Origin: Siphonodentalium dalli
Taxonomy: Eukaryota; Mollusca; Scaphopoda; Gadilida; Siphonodentaliidae
Direction of reading: 5' to 3'
DNA length: 64,000 nt
NCBI GenBank assembly: GCA_032622095.1
Contig: CP136067.1
Location: forward strand, 82,734,705-82,798,704
This document shows, in pieces, positions 35,791-47,475 of the stretch (position 1 is its first letter; every line of letters begins with the position of its first letter). Both the position numbers and the translations under genes were made by a program. Below the pieces are notes generated by a model that saw only the letters and a program-made list of their open reading frames with translations, did not search any database and was not told the DNA's origin.

Positions 35791-35869
35791 CGTTATATTG
35801 GATGACAACGGAGATAGAGACACGTCCTTTTCATTCCTGGACATGGATCCTGTAACTGGCGACTTTCGG
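35778..35869 (+). CDS. Receptor guanylate cyclase, exon 5 (ANF-receptor domain end)
   Basis: The acceptor is 'tatgttctag' (third repeat copy) and the donor is 'cgg/gtatga'. Residues 285-315 read [20 protein letters not shown] then [12 protein letters not shown]-x-TG-x-V-x-x-D-x-x-GDR-x-x-x-F is the family signature near the end of the ligand-binding domain. Phase 1 in, phase 0 out. The gene must select this AG over two identical decoys 54 and 108 bases upstream. Confidence 0.95.
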
Positions 35870-36027
35870 GTATGAAACATTCAAACATGTAGATCAGAGG
35901 AAGCCACCATCACAACCCACACTACTGCCTTTCACAACCATGTCACCCGCTCGAGTGGTCCTTAAATACGCACATGTTTGCGTTTGTCTTGTGCACATCC
36001 TATTCTTATTTGTTACTGTACGGGCAC

Positions 36028-36130
36028 TTAACCCTTTTAGTGCCAAGTCCGATTTTTGTATCAACCCATATTTCCTTGATAATTTTTCAAATTTATTGTA
36101 GGCGTGTTTTCTGGGTGAAATCAGACTAAT
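36028..36130 (+). mobile_element. Half of a TTAA MITE (CCCTTTNAGTGCCAAGTCC family)
   Basis: TTAA then 'cccttttagtgccaagtccg' and 'ttccttgataatttttcaaa' match one arm of the complete palindromic copy at 43575-43780. The second arm is missing. Confidence 0.75.
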
Positions 36131-36459
36131 CGCATTACTTTTAAAAGTATTTACGTCACTGTCACCCGACCACAAATCGCGGGATAGCTGATCGGAGTCA
36201 ATCAGAATATAGCTGCGTGAAGTTTGTGGTTAGATTACACTGGGGAGGTTTGTGGTTAGATGACACTGGGGATGTTTGTGGTTAGATGACACTGATGGGG
36301 AGGTTTCGAAAACTCATGGGTAGCATAACGACTATGTTTATGTATTTATACAAAAATTCGTTTCTCAAAAGATAACGACGACTATTTTTAGGATTACTGA
36401 ACCCGGCAATGCATGGATAGTCGTTCGCACTGAAATATTCCTTTTGCATGATCCACAAG

Positions 36460-36735
36460 ATTAAAGATACGGGCGGCGTTGGCGGTGGGTATTTTGTTAA
36501 AATATTCACCTCCGTCAAAACCGCCATAAACAGAAATAATAGTAAAATATAGACAGGCTTTGTTCTTATACCAATCAGAAATATGGCATAAACAGTATGT
36601 TTTTCCTTTGTTATGTAAACAAAAGCAAAAAACGTGACAGAACATGGCTTTTGTTTTGATCCGGATATGGTAAACATAAAGAGCGTTATTTGTTACAGTT
36701 TTCCTGACATGGAAATAATAAAGAGCGTTTAGATC
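36460..36735. mobile_element. MITE-like repeat, copy 2 (inverse of 12.96-13.26 kb)
   Basis: 'Ttggcggtgggt', 'tcaaaaccgccataaacaga', 'cataaacagtatg', 'ttatgtaaacaaaagca', 'ggtaaacataaagagcgtta' and 'aataaagagcgttt' mirror the copy at 12960-13265. Confidence 0.65.
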
Positions 36736-36993
36736 ATTTGTGTGTGATTAACCAACATAATTGCGCTGTGTTATGTAAACAGAAGCAAATCTTCTGTAAC
36801 ACGAGCATGCTCTTGTTTACGAACACCATCGTACGTCTTGACGACAATATACTATTTACGCGCTGCTTATGTTTCGCATATGAACAAAACTATATGAACA
36901 AATATGAATATTTAAACATAACGCACACACTACTCTTTTATTTATTGAGGATGGTTGCCCGAGGCTTGATAAGTGATGGCTGTGTGCTACATG

Positions 36994-37085
36994 GAGGATC
37001 TCCAACGAGTTATGTTGGGATATAAGATTTTATGAAACGAGTTTCATAATATCTTATATCCCAACATAACTAGTTGAAGATCTTG
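36994..37085. repeat. Hairpin
   Basis: Left 'gttatgttgggatataagat' and right 'atcttatatcccaacataac' are perfect inverse copies, separated by a short 'gaaacgagtttc' stem; flanking 'ggatctccaac' / 'gttgaagatc' extends the pairing imperfectly. Confidence 0.85.
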
Positions 37086-37089
37086 TATA

Positions 37090-39457
37090 TCACATGAAAA
37101 AAACTAGAGCTATGTGCATTTTTAACAAATCAAAATCTTTAAAAGAAGCTGAAAAATGCATGTAAAATGCATACATGCACGGCGTCGACTGAGACGCTTC
37201 ACAACCGTATACGACATTATTGCGCGCTCTGCCTTGCGACGAAACAGATACTCCCCCAATTTGCCTCGTTGTGTCTGTGCCTATTTTCGTTAGTGCAACA
37301 AAGTTGGACAATAATTGAACTTTAATGAACAAAGAAATAAGTTTGCAATGTCTGGTATTGGCGTCAAGCGCGGCTTTTCTAAATAGTATTAATACGCGCG
37401 GTAATTAACTTGGCGCGATGCCAAGAATCCCGGGAAGCACGCGGCGATTACCCACTAGTGAGAGATAAGAAAATATTTAATGGATTTTTCAATGATATCA
37501 CCTATAGGGGTTTTATGTGATATAACAAACATATTTGTGTCTTTTAATGAAGTATTTGGTACTAACCGACGGAAGAACCGATACGTGACAGTTATGACGT
37601 CACGGCTACAGTTAGAACGTGCTCACATTTTGGTGAGATCCCGCACATAAACCATACTACCCTAAACATAATGGTAATTATATCCGTGATATAAAACATT
37701 TTTGCGAAACCTCCCTATTGACGTATTTTTAAAAGTACATGCACGTATGACGTACATGTAGCTGTTCGAGACAAATTAATTATATTCATCAACCTGCCGA
37801 TGAGTATCGTTTATATACTACCCAGACATGAAATTGTCGATAACACAGAAAAATGTGCTGCGACATCATCCTGGTCCTGATTTCCAATGTATCAATATGA
37901 CGACATATAATAGGAGGCATTGCACAATTGGGCCTCGATGTTTCATTCGATAAATAACACGGTGTAGCGGTGCGTTCGCATATAAATTAACGGTGATACT
38001 GTTCATTGTGTTTCTTCCCGACGGAGCTCCATTAATTACATATCACCCCCGTTTTGTCGGTGAGCTCCGAGCAAAATAATTTGTCTCCCCTTTTCATGCT
38101 ATACAATTTCAGTTCATTTGAACTCTTTTAAACACATCCTTTCATCGATTCGAAATGTCAGCACGTTGAATAATGTATTGTTTCTATCAGTTGGTGTTTT
38201 GTCATATCCGTTGTTACGATTATACGATTTAAGGTTTTCAACACAACTCACAAATAGATCATATAGTAATAAGTTCAAGATCGTTTGTCAGTTCCTCGTG
38301 CAATTTGCGATTTGACTCTGAGATTGTGTAGTTAATTTGTAATCACCATGTGGCCTTAATTTCTGTCTCTTATTGGCAATCAAATCATTCGTCGCCGTGA
38401 AACACGATACTCTTGCGAAACCCATAGCACAATAAGCTATATGACCCGATAACAACATAATTAAGTACAAAACATCACGACAAACGTGACGTCAATTCTG
38501 CGAAAAGATTTTTACGACTACAGTAACTGTTAGCTGTTCTGAATTCTTATCATGCAGCAGTAGTTCATTATTCGAAAGGTGTCCATTTCTATTATTCGGC
38601 TTCATTTTAACACGCGTAGTTTGCAGGTTTAGGTTTCTTGATGATAAATGGCCGATTTCGAAATACAAAAAAAAAATCCACATGAAGGTCCATGACAGTG
38701 CAATGTTATAGATACGAGCTTTGGGGAACGTTCATTTATAGCCTTGCAAGTATGCACGGCATATTTGTCGGCATTTTCTCATAAAAATCCCAATGGTGTC
38801 AGAATATGAACGGCGACATGCGTGTACAATGCATACTTACCAAACCTAACGTCATGATAAGTACAATATCCATAGTTACACATGTAACGGTGCATGCTAC
38901 TGACACGTTGCCTTCAAATACCTGTATATATATTATTTATTCTTGCCAGATATACACGTAATTGCATGAAATTTACAGGCCTCTCGCTGGCCTGCTTTTT
39001 CATGGCCTCATTTACGTTGAACATCGTTATGGAAGGAGAGCGATAGGAGGTTTGACATTTTCTGCTGATCATTCTTCGGAATAAATGTCTTTTCGATTGC
39101 TGTGAATGATCAGGACTGTCGGCAGAACATATAGGTTCAATATTGTGGTGGATTGACGGTAACGTGATGTGGCATTGGCAGCTTTGAGCCTATCATTATA
39201 TGTCCAACCTCGTCGCAACCATCTTACCATCAACCCACCGCAATAACTTATAATGTTTATTTCAACATGATATCACGTGACCATGGCCGGAATTTTCATA
39301 TATATGTCGCCACTATGGTCTATGGGTCCCCGGTCCCCAGAACATAAATTTACCCCACCCCATTAGTAATTAATTCTATATAGGATTGAGTACTATTTGG
39401 GAGGGGTAATCTTTTGTTCTGGGGACCTGTGCTATGGATATCGTTATCGTTTTCCAG
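37090..39457. other. Intron sequence without recognised elements
   Basis: Second part of the intron 35870-39457. AT-rich with short ORFs only. I see no conserved exon and no repeat shared with elsewhere in the window. Confidence 0.5.
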
Positions 39458-39593
39458 GTGATCGCTATATATTGGGGAGATAACCCAGGATACAATCCAA
39501 CAGGAGAAATACATTGGCCTGGAACCGGAACACCACCACCTAACACACCATTCTGTGGTTTCCTAGGAAACGATCCTAAATGTGAACAACAAG
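39458..39593 (+). CDS. Receptor guanylate cyclase, exon 6 (juxtamembrane)
   Basis: The acceptor is 'gttttccag' and the donor is 'aag/gtagat'. Residues 316-360 read VIAIYWGDNPGYNPTGEIHW then PGTGTPPPNTPFCGFLGNDP and KCEQQ. W-P-G-x-x-x-PP-x-x-P-x-CGF-x-N-x-DP-x-C is the conserved segment directly outside the membrane in natriuretic peptide receptors, where the two Cys are close together. Phase 0 in, phase 1 out; exon 7 completes Glu-361. A LINE fragment begins about 70 bases into the next intron. Confidence 0.95.
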
Positions 39594-39659
39594 GTAGATT
39601 GACATATATTGACAACATATTATTTCTGTATGGGCCATTTTAAAACAGCCCATTTTGAC

Positions 39660-40740
39660 TTCTGTATGAACATGTTCACCCTTGAATATGCATCACCAGT
39701 ATGGGATAACATACCAAAATATATGAGCGATTATATCGAAGATAATCAGTATGAAATGGCACGAATAGTCACTGGGGCCACGAGAAGTACCAGTGATCGC
39801 AACCTACTATTAGAAACCGGTTGGGAAACAATTGCGTCACGTAGAACAAAACAGAAAATGATACAATTTTTCAAAATAACTAGTAACCAAGCTCCGTCTT
39901 ATCTATCAAACATCCCGATTCCACTTCATCTGGTTACAATTTTAGGCATGTTAGTATCCACCCGCCTGGCAGCAATAGAGACATTTACATGAATACTTTT
40001 CTGCCTTCGGCTACACGAGTATGGAAACACGATCCACATGAATTCAATAAAATCCACATGAATTCAATAAAATCGTCAAACACACTCGAAGAATTTAATC
40101 GTAAACTAAACATTGACCGTGCGAAAATTGCAAATTTTTATCTCCAGTGTTATTCCAGGAAAGCCCAAATATATCATACTCGTATTAGAATAGGTTGTAG
40201 CAACCTGAACCGTGATCTTGTTATTAATCACTTGAAAGAATCACCATTGTGTAAATGCGGTAGTTTTGAAACTGAATCAGCTTACCATTTCTTCTTCCGA
40301 TGCCCTCTCTACGCCAGAATTAGATCTGAAGTTCTAAGTAACTTACCCGTAAGTATGATAACAACCGATGTCCTATTGTACGGATCTCACGAACTTCCAA
40401 ACAAATTAAATTCCGAAATATTCTTGGCGATACAGAAGTTTATTTTAGAAAGTGGCCGTTTCTCATCATCACTTCAAGTGACGCGGCTAGATTCCATTTA
40501 CATGAACCGCTTCCGTGGTCGTGACACATTCGTGCAAGTGATTCCCCCACTGAACGGATGTTGTTGTGTTATTTTGTATCGAATGTATGTTGTGTCAAAC
40601 CTCTCCCTCTCTCTCTCGCGCACTCACTATCTCTTACTCTTACCCTCTATCTGACAATCAACGACTTTCGTGCTTTCTTTGATTTATTTTATTGATTTCA
40701 TGGACATTTTAATGCCCTGTTATGCCCATAACAACGTATG
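39660..40740 (+). pseudogene. LINE 3' fragment (CR1/jockey-like)
   Basis: Starts in frame at TLEYASPVWDNIPKY (the conserved end of the reverse-transcriptase thumb region) and runs to about 39965; the frame then shifts and continues from 39989 to 40654. The second frame ends with PLCKCGSFETESAYHFFFRC then PLYARIRSEVL, the C-terminal Cys/His motif of the ORF2 protein. A CT-rich 3' tail follows. A 20-bp direct repeat around 40040-40070 is a local duplication. 5'-truncated and frameshifted, so inactive. Same family as bases 1-1640. Confidence 0.8.
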
Positions 40741-40894
40741 TATGATAGGAAGTATGTGACCCTGTGAGGTTGCAGTTATACTTGAATCTTTGGTATGTGT
40801 GGATCTTCGGAACCGTTTGATTTTGGACGTTTTAGTATACATTTTATCGCATACATGTATAATTTACAAGACTCGGTGTAAGATTGATGTGAAA

Positions 40895-41041
40895 AACTAG
40901 TATTTTAGAAATTATGTTGACATGTAACGTCTGTGCTATTGGAAACTAGTATTTTAGAAATTATGTGAACATGTAACGTCTATGCTTTTGATAACTAGTA
41001 TTTTAGAAATTATGTTAACATGTAACGTCTGTGCTTTGGCA
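40895..41041. repeat. 49-bp tandem repeat, three units
   Basis: 'Aactagtattttagaaatta' starts at 40895, 40944 and 40993, each followed by 'catgtaacgtct.tgct'. Units differ at only a few bases. Confidence 0.9.
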
Positions 41042-42008
41042 TAGGAATCATTGGCCAGCATTTTACTGAAAGCCTATTTCATATAACAACAAATGCTCGG
41101 GTTATATTTAGTTACCTACACCGGAAAACATATCGGAAAACAAATGATCCTTATTTGGTTCTTCAAACTGAGTGGGTACTTCGTGACCTAGAACCGCTTG
41201 GTTTGTCTTTGCGATGGTGGAGAACCAAACCCAGAGCCATTTGGTTTATCGCTGCAATGACGGGGAACCTAACCCAGAACGAAATTGGTTCTACATCTCA
41301 TTCAGCGCAGCGTAGAAGCAAACACAATACAATTTTTTTCGTTCTGGAACCAAATTCTTTGAAGCAACTGATTCATGGCCCACATAGAACTAAATTAGAA
41401 ATGTAGGTTTCAAATTTGTCTTAATGGCAGAACAAATTGAGAACCTAAATTGTCGAAATCAAGAACCAAAACAAAGCCAACATTGTTTTTGGGGTTCTGC
41501 CACAGAGTATATGGGACTGTCAGTCAATGAGCTGCATCTGGAAGAAATCTGAAAACCTACATTGAAATAATCAGCAAGTTGTGTGTGAATATATTGATCA
41601 TATTTATGTGTGACCAAATACATGCATAAGTAATAAACAAGCTGTATATTGATATTAAATAGTGTGGGTGCCCAGGGGATTAACCACACATTGAATGTTC
41701 GCAGTTCGATATGACGCCAAGTTTCCGCTCAAAACATTAATAATACTTGCAGTAAACACCATTCGTGTCAGACATGTATCGCGGAAGTCCACAATATCAC
41801 CAATAAGTAACACGTCTGAACGATTACAGCAGATTATAATTGAGAACGCTCTTTATTATCTACCGTGTTTAGACAATGGACGTCTTTACAAGGGGCGATA
41901 AGTAGCTTTTTTACTGGGGTGTCAAAAATGCAAAACGTGTCTAACTTCCTTTCTTATACTGAAAACGTACCGATTGTGATTATATGGTGTCAAGTCGGAT
42001 GGGAAATC

Positions 42009-42265
42009 TTTAACTCTTTCTTTACTAAATACTCATTGACGAGTAATTTCCTTCGGAAATGATCAGATAATAAGTTAAGAAGGTCGTTTGTTGAACTTAT
42101 TATCTGAACATTTCCACCAATTAATACAAATCTTTATTTACTTGTAATATATGTAATTCTGTCTGTCGTCTGGTAATTTTCCTGAACACCACTCCAGTAG
42201 ACCATTCTTTTATATACTTTTATAACTAATGGCATAATCCATTTAGTAAAGAAACTTATTGAAGC
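42009..42265. mobile_element. TTAA-type MITE, CCCTTTCTTTACTAAAT family, copy 2
   Basis: Begins 'tttaactctttctttactaa' (TTAA flank) and ends 'atttagtaaagaaa'. Body motifs follow those of 24868-25115 in order and in the same orientation, with an extra inverted 'cagataataagtt'/'aacttattatctg' pair. Confidence 0.6.
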
Positions 42266-42585
42266 CCACCCCCACCAGCGTTCATCTGCTAATACAAATA
42301 ACAGTTGAATTATGGTTGTTCATCACGACTGCTAAAAGGCATATTGTCTTTGACTGACAAAACTAGTTCGTTGAGCTCACACAATGCTGTCCACATTCGC
42401 GATCTGCATTCGCAGTACATCGGTACAAGGGATAATGCGATATATCATGACCGACGTCTCCTCGTGTATCACAACATATCTATACAATGTGAGTTAGCAC
42501 CGATGTAGTTCTGATACTTGTCAAAATTAAGACCGCTTACGTATTTGTATGAACCCAAACAACCTGACATAAATTATCACAATTA

Positions 42586-43426
42586 AAGGGACCAAAGACA
42601 CTCGCAGTGGGTAATTGTGCAAACAAATATAAACATCTGTTAAAAAAAACATCACCACGAAGAAGAACATGGAAAATAGATACACGTCGTTCTTACATTT
42701 ATTGTTGACAAATAACGAAATAAATTTCGCTCATTGAAACCATTGTTATGTACACAAAATGTTACAGTGATTTGTCAACAAACATAACATTCAAATATTT
42801 TCAACTGAATATGTTCATAATATTTTTCAATGCTTTGACCCTGTCCAATGTTTAACGTCACGATTTTATGAATATTTGGTATCTTATTGGACTAATTGGG
42901 GTTTGATTGGTAATGCCACTGTAACAGTAATTTTCACATAACAATGGTTTCGATATGGGAAATCTCGTTGTTGGAGAGTTATTTTGAGTAATAAAAATAG
43001 GAACAAAGTCGATCTATTTTTACATTTACTTGTTGATATTTTTTTTCCAGACTTTGTTGTTATTTCGCACGAACCCACTCCGAAAGCATTGTGTCCACTT
43101 AAAGGAAATCATTTTCAACTATACGCTATAACGTGACATTAAACATGGGAAGAGGTCAAGGCCGTAGCAAGTATTTTATGCAAATCATATTCTCACTAAA
43201 ATATTTGAACTTACTACACGGTTAGGGATGTTTGTTGACAGTTTTGTTAACATAACATTGATTTCAACAAGCGTAATTTCCAGTCATTATTGAAGAACTA
43301 TCAGTAATTCATATAAGAACGCGGTTTATCTATTTCTCCATGTAGTGGTGATGTTTTAAAAAAAATTTGTATATTTGTTTGCACACTTACCCACTGTGAG
43401 TGCCTTGGTCCCTTTAAAACATTTTT
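42586..43426. mobile_element. TTAA-flanked MITE with AGGGACCAAAG ends (840 bp)
   Basis: TTAA-AGGGACCAAAGACACTCGC at the left is mirrored by 'actgtgagtgccttggtccc'-TTTAA at the right. Arms continue for about 70-130 bp ('gcaaacaaatata', 'catcaccac' / 'gtggtgatg'). No transposase frame. The TTAA target fits the piggyBac superfamily. It ends only about 35 bp before the transmembrane exon. Confidence 0.8.
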
Positions 43427-43459
43427 CTTCCCCTGATAACCTCACATTTATTTTTTTAG

Positions 43460-43541
43460 AACAACAGATTTTGGCGATAGCTCTAGCAGTTCTTTTTGGC
43501 ATAACATTGGTGTCTTTCATTGTGGGATTTCTAGTATATAG
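43460..43541 (+). CDS. Receptor guanylate cyclase, exon 7 (transmembrane helix)
   Basis: The acceptor is 'atttttttag' and the donor is 'tag/gtgagt'. Residues 361-387 read EQQILAIALAVLFGITLVSF then IVGFLVY: one 24-residue hydrophobic helix, followed by R388 (split codon) and RYKWEMDL on the cytoplasmic side. This gives the type-I membrane topology expected of a receptor cyclase. Phase 1 in, phase 2 out. The single helix encoded by its own small exon is as in other members of the family. Confidence 0.95.
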
Positions 43542-43574
43542 GTGAGTCAAACGAGATGTTTCGCAAACATACGA

Positions 43575-43780
43575 TCAATCCTTTCAGTGCCAAGTCCGAT
43601 TTTTGTATCCACCCATATTTCCTTGATAATTTTTCAAATTTATTGATTATAATAATGTGATACATTGATGGAAAGAGCTCTTTCCATCAATGTATCACAT
43701 TATTATAATCAATAAATTTGAAAAATGATCAAGGAAATATGGGCTGATACAAAAATCGGACTTGCCACTGAAAGGGTTAA
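43575..43780. mobile_element. Palindromic TTAA MITE (CCTTTCAGTGCCAAGTCC family)
   Basis: Two arms of about 98 bp (43579-43676, 43680-43776) are almost perfect inverse copies that meet at 'gagctc'. The right end abuts TTAA; the left flank is TCAA. A half copy is at 36028. It starts 33 bp after the donor of the transmembrane exon. Confidence 0.85.
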
Positions 43781-43965
43781 AATGACAAGTTACAGTTGAC
43801 CGTTCAAATGTTCACAAGCATTTCATTTTCCTAAGTGTATTGTCCAAAACTATGGTTAGACAAATCGAACATTGGTGAGCATTCGAGAAGCAAATTTAAG
43901 GAAATTCAAATTTTATGGAAATAGTAACATAACTTCCTCACGACTGAACAAGTTTTGTCTATTTT

Positions 43966-44395
43966 ATACTAGACTTCGCCCGGGCTATTTAGGGATTTCT
44001 TTGTGATCGCCTCCGTCTGGCAGAATAAACAGCGTCTGGACACACTGTTGTTCGATCGTTCCAGAAACATGCCTATATGAGCGTATATGAGCGAGGTCAA
44101 GGTAAATGTCAAGGTCAAGGACACGGTCGTACGTGAAATTGGACCCGCCCATATTGTTCCCTGGATAAAGTAGACCGTGTCCTTGGCCTTGACCTTGACC
44201 GCGCTCATATAGGCATGTTTCTGGACCGAAATTTGGTATGTAGGCCTTATTTGAACCCGGGAACAATATCAGCGGATCTAATTTTGCAACGTCCACAAAC
44301 ATGTCCGCTGTTAATTCTGCCCAGACGGATCACAAAGAAATCCCAAAATATCCCGGACGGTCGGGCACATCAGCTGGCGTTCTATATTTGTTGTT
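43966..44395. mobile_element. Foldback of two Helitron-like ends
   Basis: The left 'tactagacttcgcccgggct' and right 'cggacggtcgggcacatcag' segments are opposed copies of the CTAGT/hairpin terminus seen at 17.72 and 24.0 kb; 'gggatttctttgtgatcgcc' matches inverted at 44330. The inner part has a second inverted pair of 'ggtcaaggacacggtc' / 'gaccgtgtccttggcc'. This looks like two elements in head-to-head array or one foldback. Confidence 0.6.
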
Positions 44396-44532
44396 CAATG
44401 TTATAAAATTCCCCGTCAGAGTATTCACAGGTTTGGAACTGATGGAATAAGACCCCTATGTATTAGGGCGTCGTAGCCAGAGTTGAGACTTGCGGCATGA
44501 TCTGTTGTTTGTCTATTTCTACAACCTTGCAG

Positions 44533-44644
44533 ACGCTACAAATGGGAGATGGATCTAAAGAACATGACGTGGCTTGTGAAAGATGAGGAAATACATTACG
44601 ACAATATGACCACTACGAGCATTGCCTTTAGTCGGCCTTCTCTG
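44533..44644 (+). CDS. Receptor guanylate cyclase, exon 8 (start of intracellular part)
   Basis: The acceptor is 'aaccttgcag' and the donor is 'ctg/gtaaat'. Residues 388-425 read RRYKWEMDLKNMTWLVKDEE then IHYDNMTTTSIAFSRPSL. K-W-E-x-(E/D)L-x-x-M-x-W-x-x-x-x-E-E is the family's link between the membrane helix and the kinase-homology domain. Ser/Thr residues in the tail are where phosphorylation regulates vertebrate members; whether that applies here is unknown. Phase 2 in, phase 0 out. Confidence 0.93.
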
Positions 44645-44879
44645 GTAAATATATAGTCACTTTTTGAGGCCAATATTCCGCAATGCCACACCTCGAGCTA
44701 TCCGCTCACCCTGCAATTCAATAATGTGGATTATATATTGGCTTATATGTAACTATGTATGTCCCTGATTGAAATCGTAGAAGGTACATTAGTAAAACAC
44801 TTATAGAGTCATGTACATACAATGTATACGCGGAGGGGTGTACATGTGTATGCTCTCATCGTTGTACTATACACGTCAT

Positions 44880-47475
44880 GCAGGTTGAGGCCATATTATC
44901 CGACATTAATCGCAAATTACTTTGTAAAAGTCTCAACAACTTCAGAACAAATTTTGGGGTAGAAAGTATGATAAATCATTTTTTGGGTTGAATTGTCGTA
45001 GTCTGAATGCAAATTGGGATAAATTAAACCGCCTACTACTAAGTATTCAAAGTAGCCAAAATCTCTTTGATATTATTGCTCTCACAGAAATATTTAAGGT
45101 ACACGAAACTGAATTTGAGCTAACTGAGTACCATAACTTCGAATTTAAAACTCGTCCAAAAAGGGATGATGGGAGAGGAGGAGTTGATGATGGGAGAGGA
45201 GGAGTTGGCCTATTAATCCGCGACAGTCTACAGTATACACTGAGGAGAGATTTGTCTATATTTAAACCACACATCATAGAAACAATATTTGTTGAGATAA
45301 ATCCAGGATGCACAAATTCATACTTAGTTGGTTGTATATAGGCCCAAAACTGCACCACGCGCTGACCTTGATACCTTTACGAAGGATATTGAAGGTATTA
45401 TGGTGAAATAAATAAAACAAATCTTAAGGCATTCTTAATAGGCGACTTTAATATTGACTTAATCAAATTTGAAACCCACGAGAAAACGGACAACTTCTTA
45501 AGCAATATATTTTCCTTTGGTTTCATACCAAGTATAACAAGGTCGACACGACTTACAGAACATTCGGCAACCCTCATAGACCATATATATACCAACAGTG
45601 CAACTGCGGGCAGCAAATCTGGTATAATACTCACTGATGTATCGGATCATCTTGCTATCTTCTTTCTCGAACCATCACGAGGCACAAAACATACACGTAC
45701 GCCGGGCGGTGACAATATAAAACCACATCGAGTCTTTAATGACAAAAATACTAAAACGTTCAAAAATATACTAACAAATTGTAACTTTCAGCCAGTCTTA
45801 AACTGTAAATCAGTGAACGAGTCCTACGATATATTCCTGGAACTGTATATGGACGCCTTTGAGAAAGCATTCCCGTTGACATACAGGAAAGTCACAAAAA
45901 AGTACATCAAGCGAGAACCATGGATTACAAATGGAATTCTTAAACCCTCTCTGGAACAAAATAAACTCTATATAAAAAAATTGAAGGCACCAACAGAAGA
46001 CAACAAAAAACAGATATAAATCGTACTGCCAGACGTACACAAGCACAATAAGACTAAGCAAGAAAACGTACTACTGTGATATATTGGAACAAAACAAGAG
46101 ATATATAAAGGTTACCTGGATGATATTAAATGGAGCGATCAATAAAACTTCGAATGCATGCAAACTCAATTCCTTCTACTGATATTTGTAGATAACCAAA
46201 AATCACTCATAAAACCGATATAGCAGAAAAGTGTAATGATTATTTTTCAAGTATTGGTCAACTAACAAGTGTAAGGGTCATAAACGAAAATAGTGCAAAT
46301 TACTCAGATTATCTTCTTTATAGGGAAACAAAAGTATTAAAATAAGCCCCCACTAATGAACAAGAAATTAGACTGACTTGCCTAAATTTCAAAGCAAAAA
46401 TAGTAGAGACGTGCATGGTTTAACGAGTAAGATAATGAAGGCAACAGTAGAAGGAATAACAATCGCCCTAAAACATATATTCAACTTATCATTCAAATAT
46501 GGCATATTTCCCCAAAAAATGAAATTGTTCCGAGTTGTCCCGATTTACAAAAGCGGCAATAAAGGTGAATTCAGTAATTATAGACCTATTAGTATATTGC
46601 CTTGTTTCTCAAAAATATTGGAAAAAATAATGTCTAAAAGACTGGTCGATTTCTTGAATGATAAGAACTGATAATGTGTGAACATCAGTATGGTTTAAGA
46701 AAAAGTCACTCAACAATCCATCCCGTTATGCACTTACTTGAAGATGTAGTCGAACAAAATGATGAACCCACTCGAGACTCTACCGTGGCCATTTTTATTG
46801 ACATTTTAAAAGCTTTTGATACAATTAGTCATGATATTATATTAAGTAAAATGGATCACTTTGGAATACGTGGCATTGCAAATGATTGGTTCAGAGAATA
46901 TCTATCCGAAAGACGACAGTTTACTGACTTCAATGGTAGTATTTCTAGTCTTAAGGGTATATTCAACGGAGTGCCCCAGGGTTCGATACTCGGTCCGACA
47001 ATTTTCCTCATTTACGTGAATGATATGTCTGCTGCAACTTCATTGAAATTGTTATCATTTGCCGATGATACTACGCTATACACATCCGGCAATAACGGCC
47101 ATCTTATTGAAAACGTCGTGAACAATGAGTTAAAATATGTCTACAAATGGTGTTGTTGTAACTGCCTATCCATAAACAAACTAAAAGTAAATATATGCTT
47201 CTTCATCCATAAAACAATGACGACAAATGGAATTTTCTAAAGATATACATAAACGACGTAGAACTCAAGCGTGTTGTAAACAAAAGTGATGAAAGTCACT
47301 AAAATTTATCGGAACTATAATCGTTGAAAACCTTACTTTTAAAGACCATACCTCGGCGATATGTTCTAAAATGGCAAGAGCCCTATATGGTATGAACAAG
47401 CTGAGGAAATTTTTCCCAGGAGATGCCCTTCGAACGCTATATTATGCCTTAATTCAAAGCCGTCTAATTTTTTTG
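44880..47475 (+). pseudogene. LINE fragment: endonuclease and reverse transcriptase, no 3' end
   Basis: Endonuclease pieces: LNCRSLNANWDKLNRLLL, then DIIALTEIF, GVGLLIRDSL, and after a frame change LIGDFNIDLI and SDHLAIFFLE. RT pieces: VVPIYKSGNKGEFSNYRPIS at about 46540, QYGLRKSHST, FIDILKAFDTISHDI, GVPQGSILGPTIFLIYVNDM, and the catalytic FADDTT at about 47060. The match ends at ALYGMNKLRKFF...ALIQSRL (47465). At least six stops or shifts make it dead. The order EN-RT is that of CR1/jockey-type LINEs. It lies in the intron 44645-55994, sense to the host gene. Confidence 0.88.

Noticed and set aside
35590-35880. Minus-strand ORF with 18-residue repeats
   Set aside because: It is the antisense of the 54-bp repeat and of exon 35778-35869.
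41140-41470. Repeated 'gaacc.aa.c.aga' segments as a regulatory or satellite array
   Set aside because: Repeats are too irregular to give a unit length; noted only as locally repetitive intron sequence.
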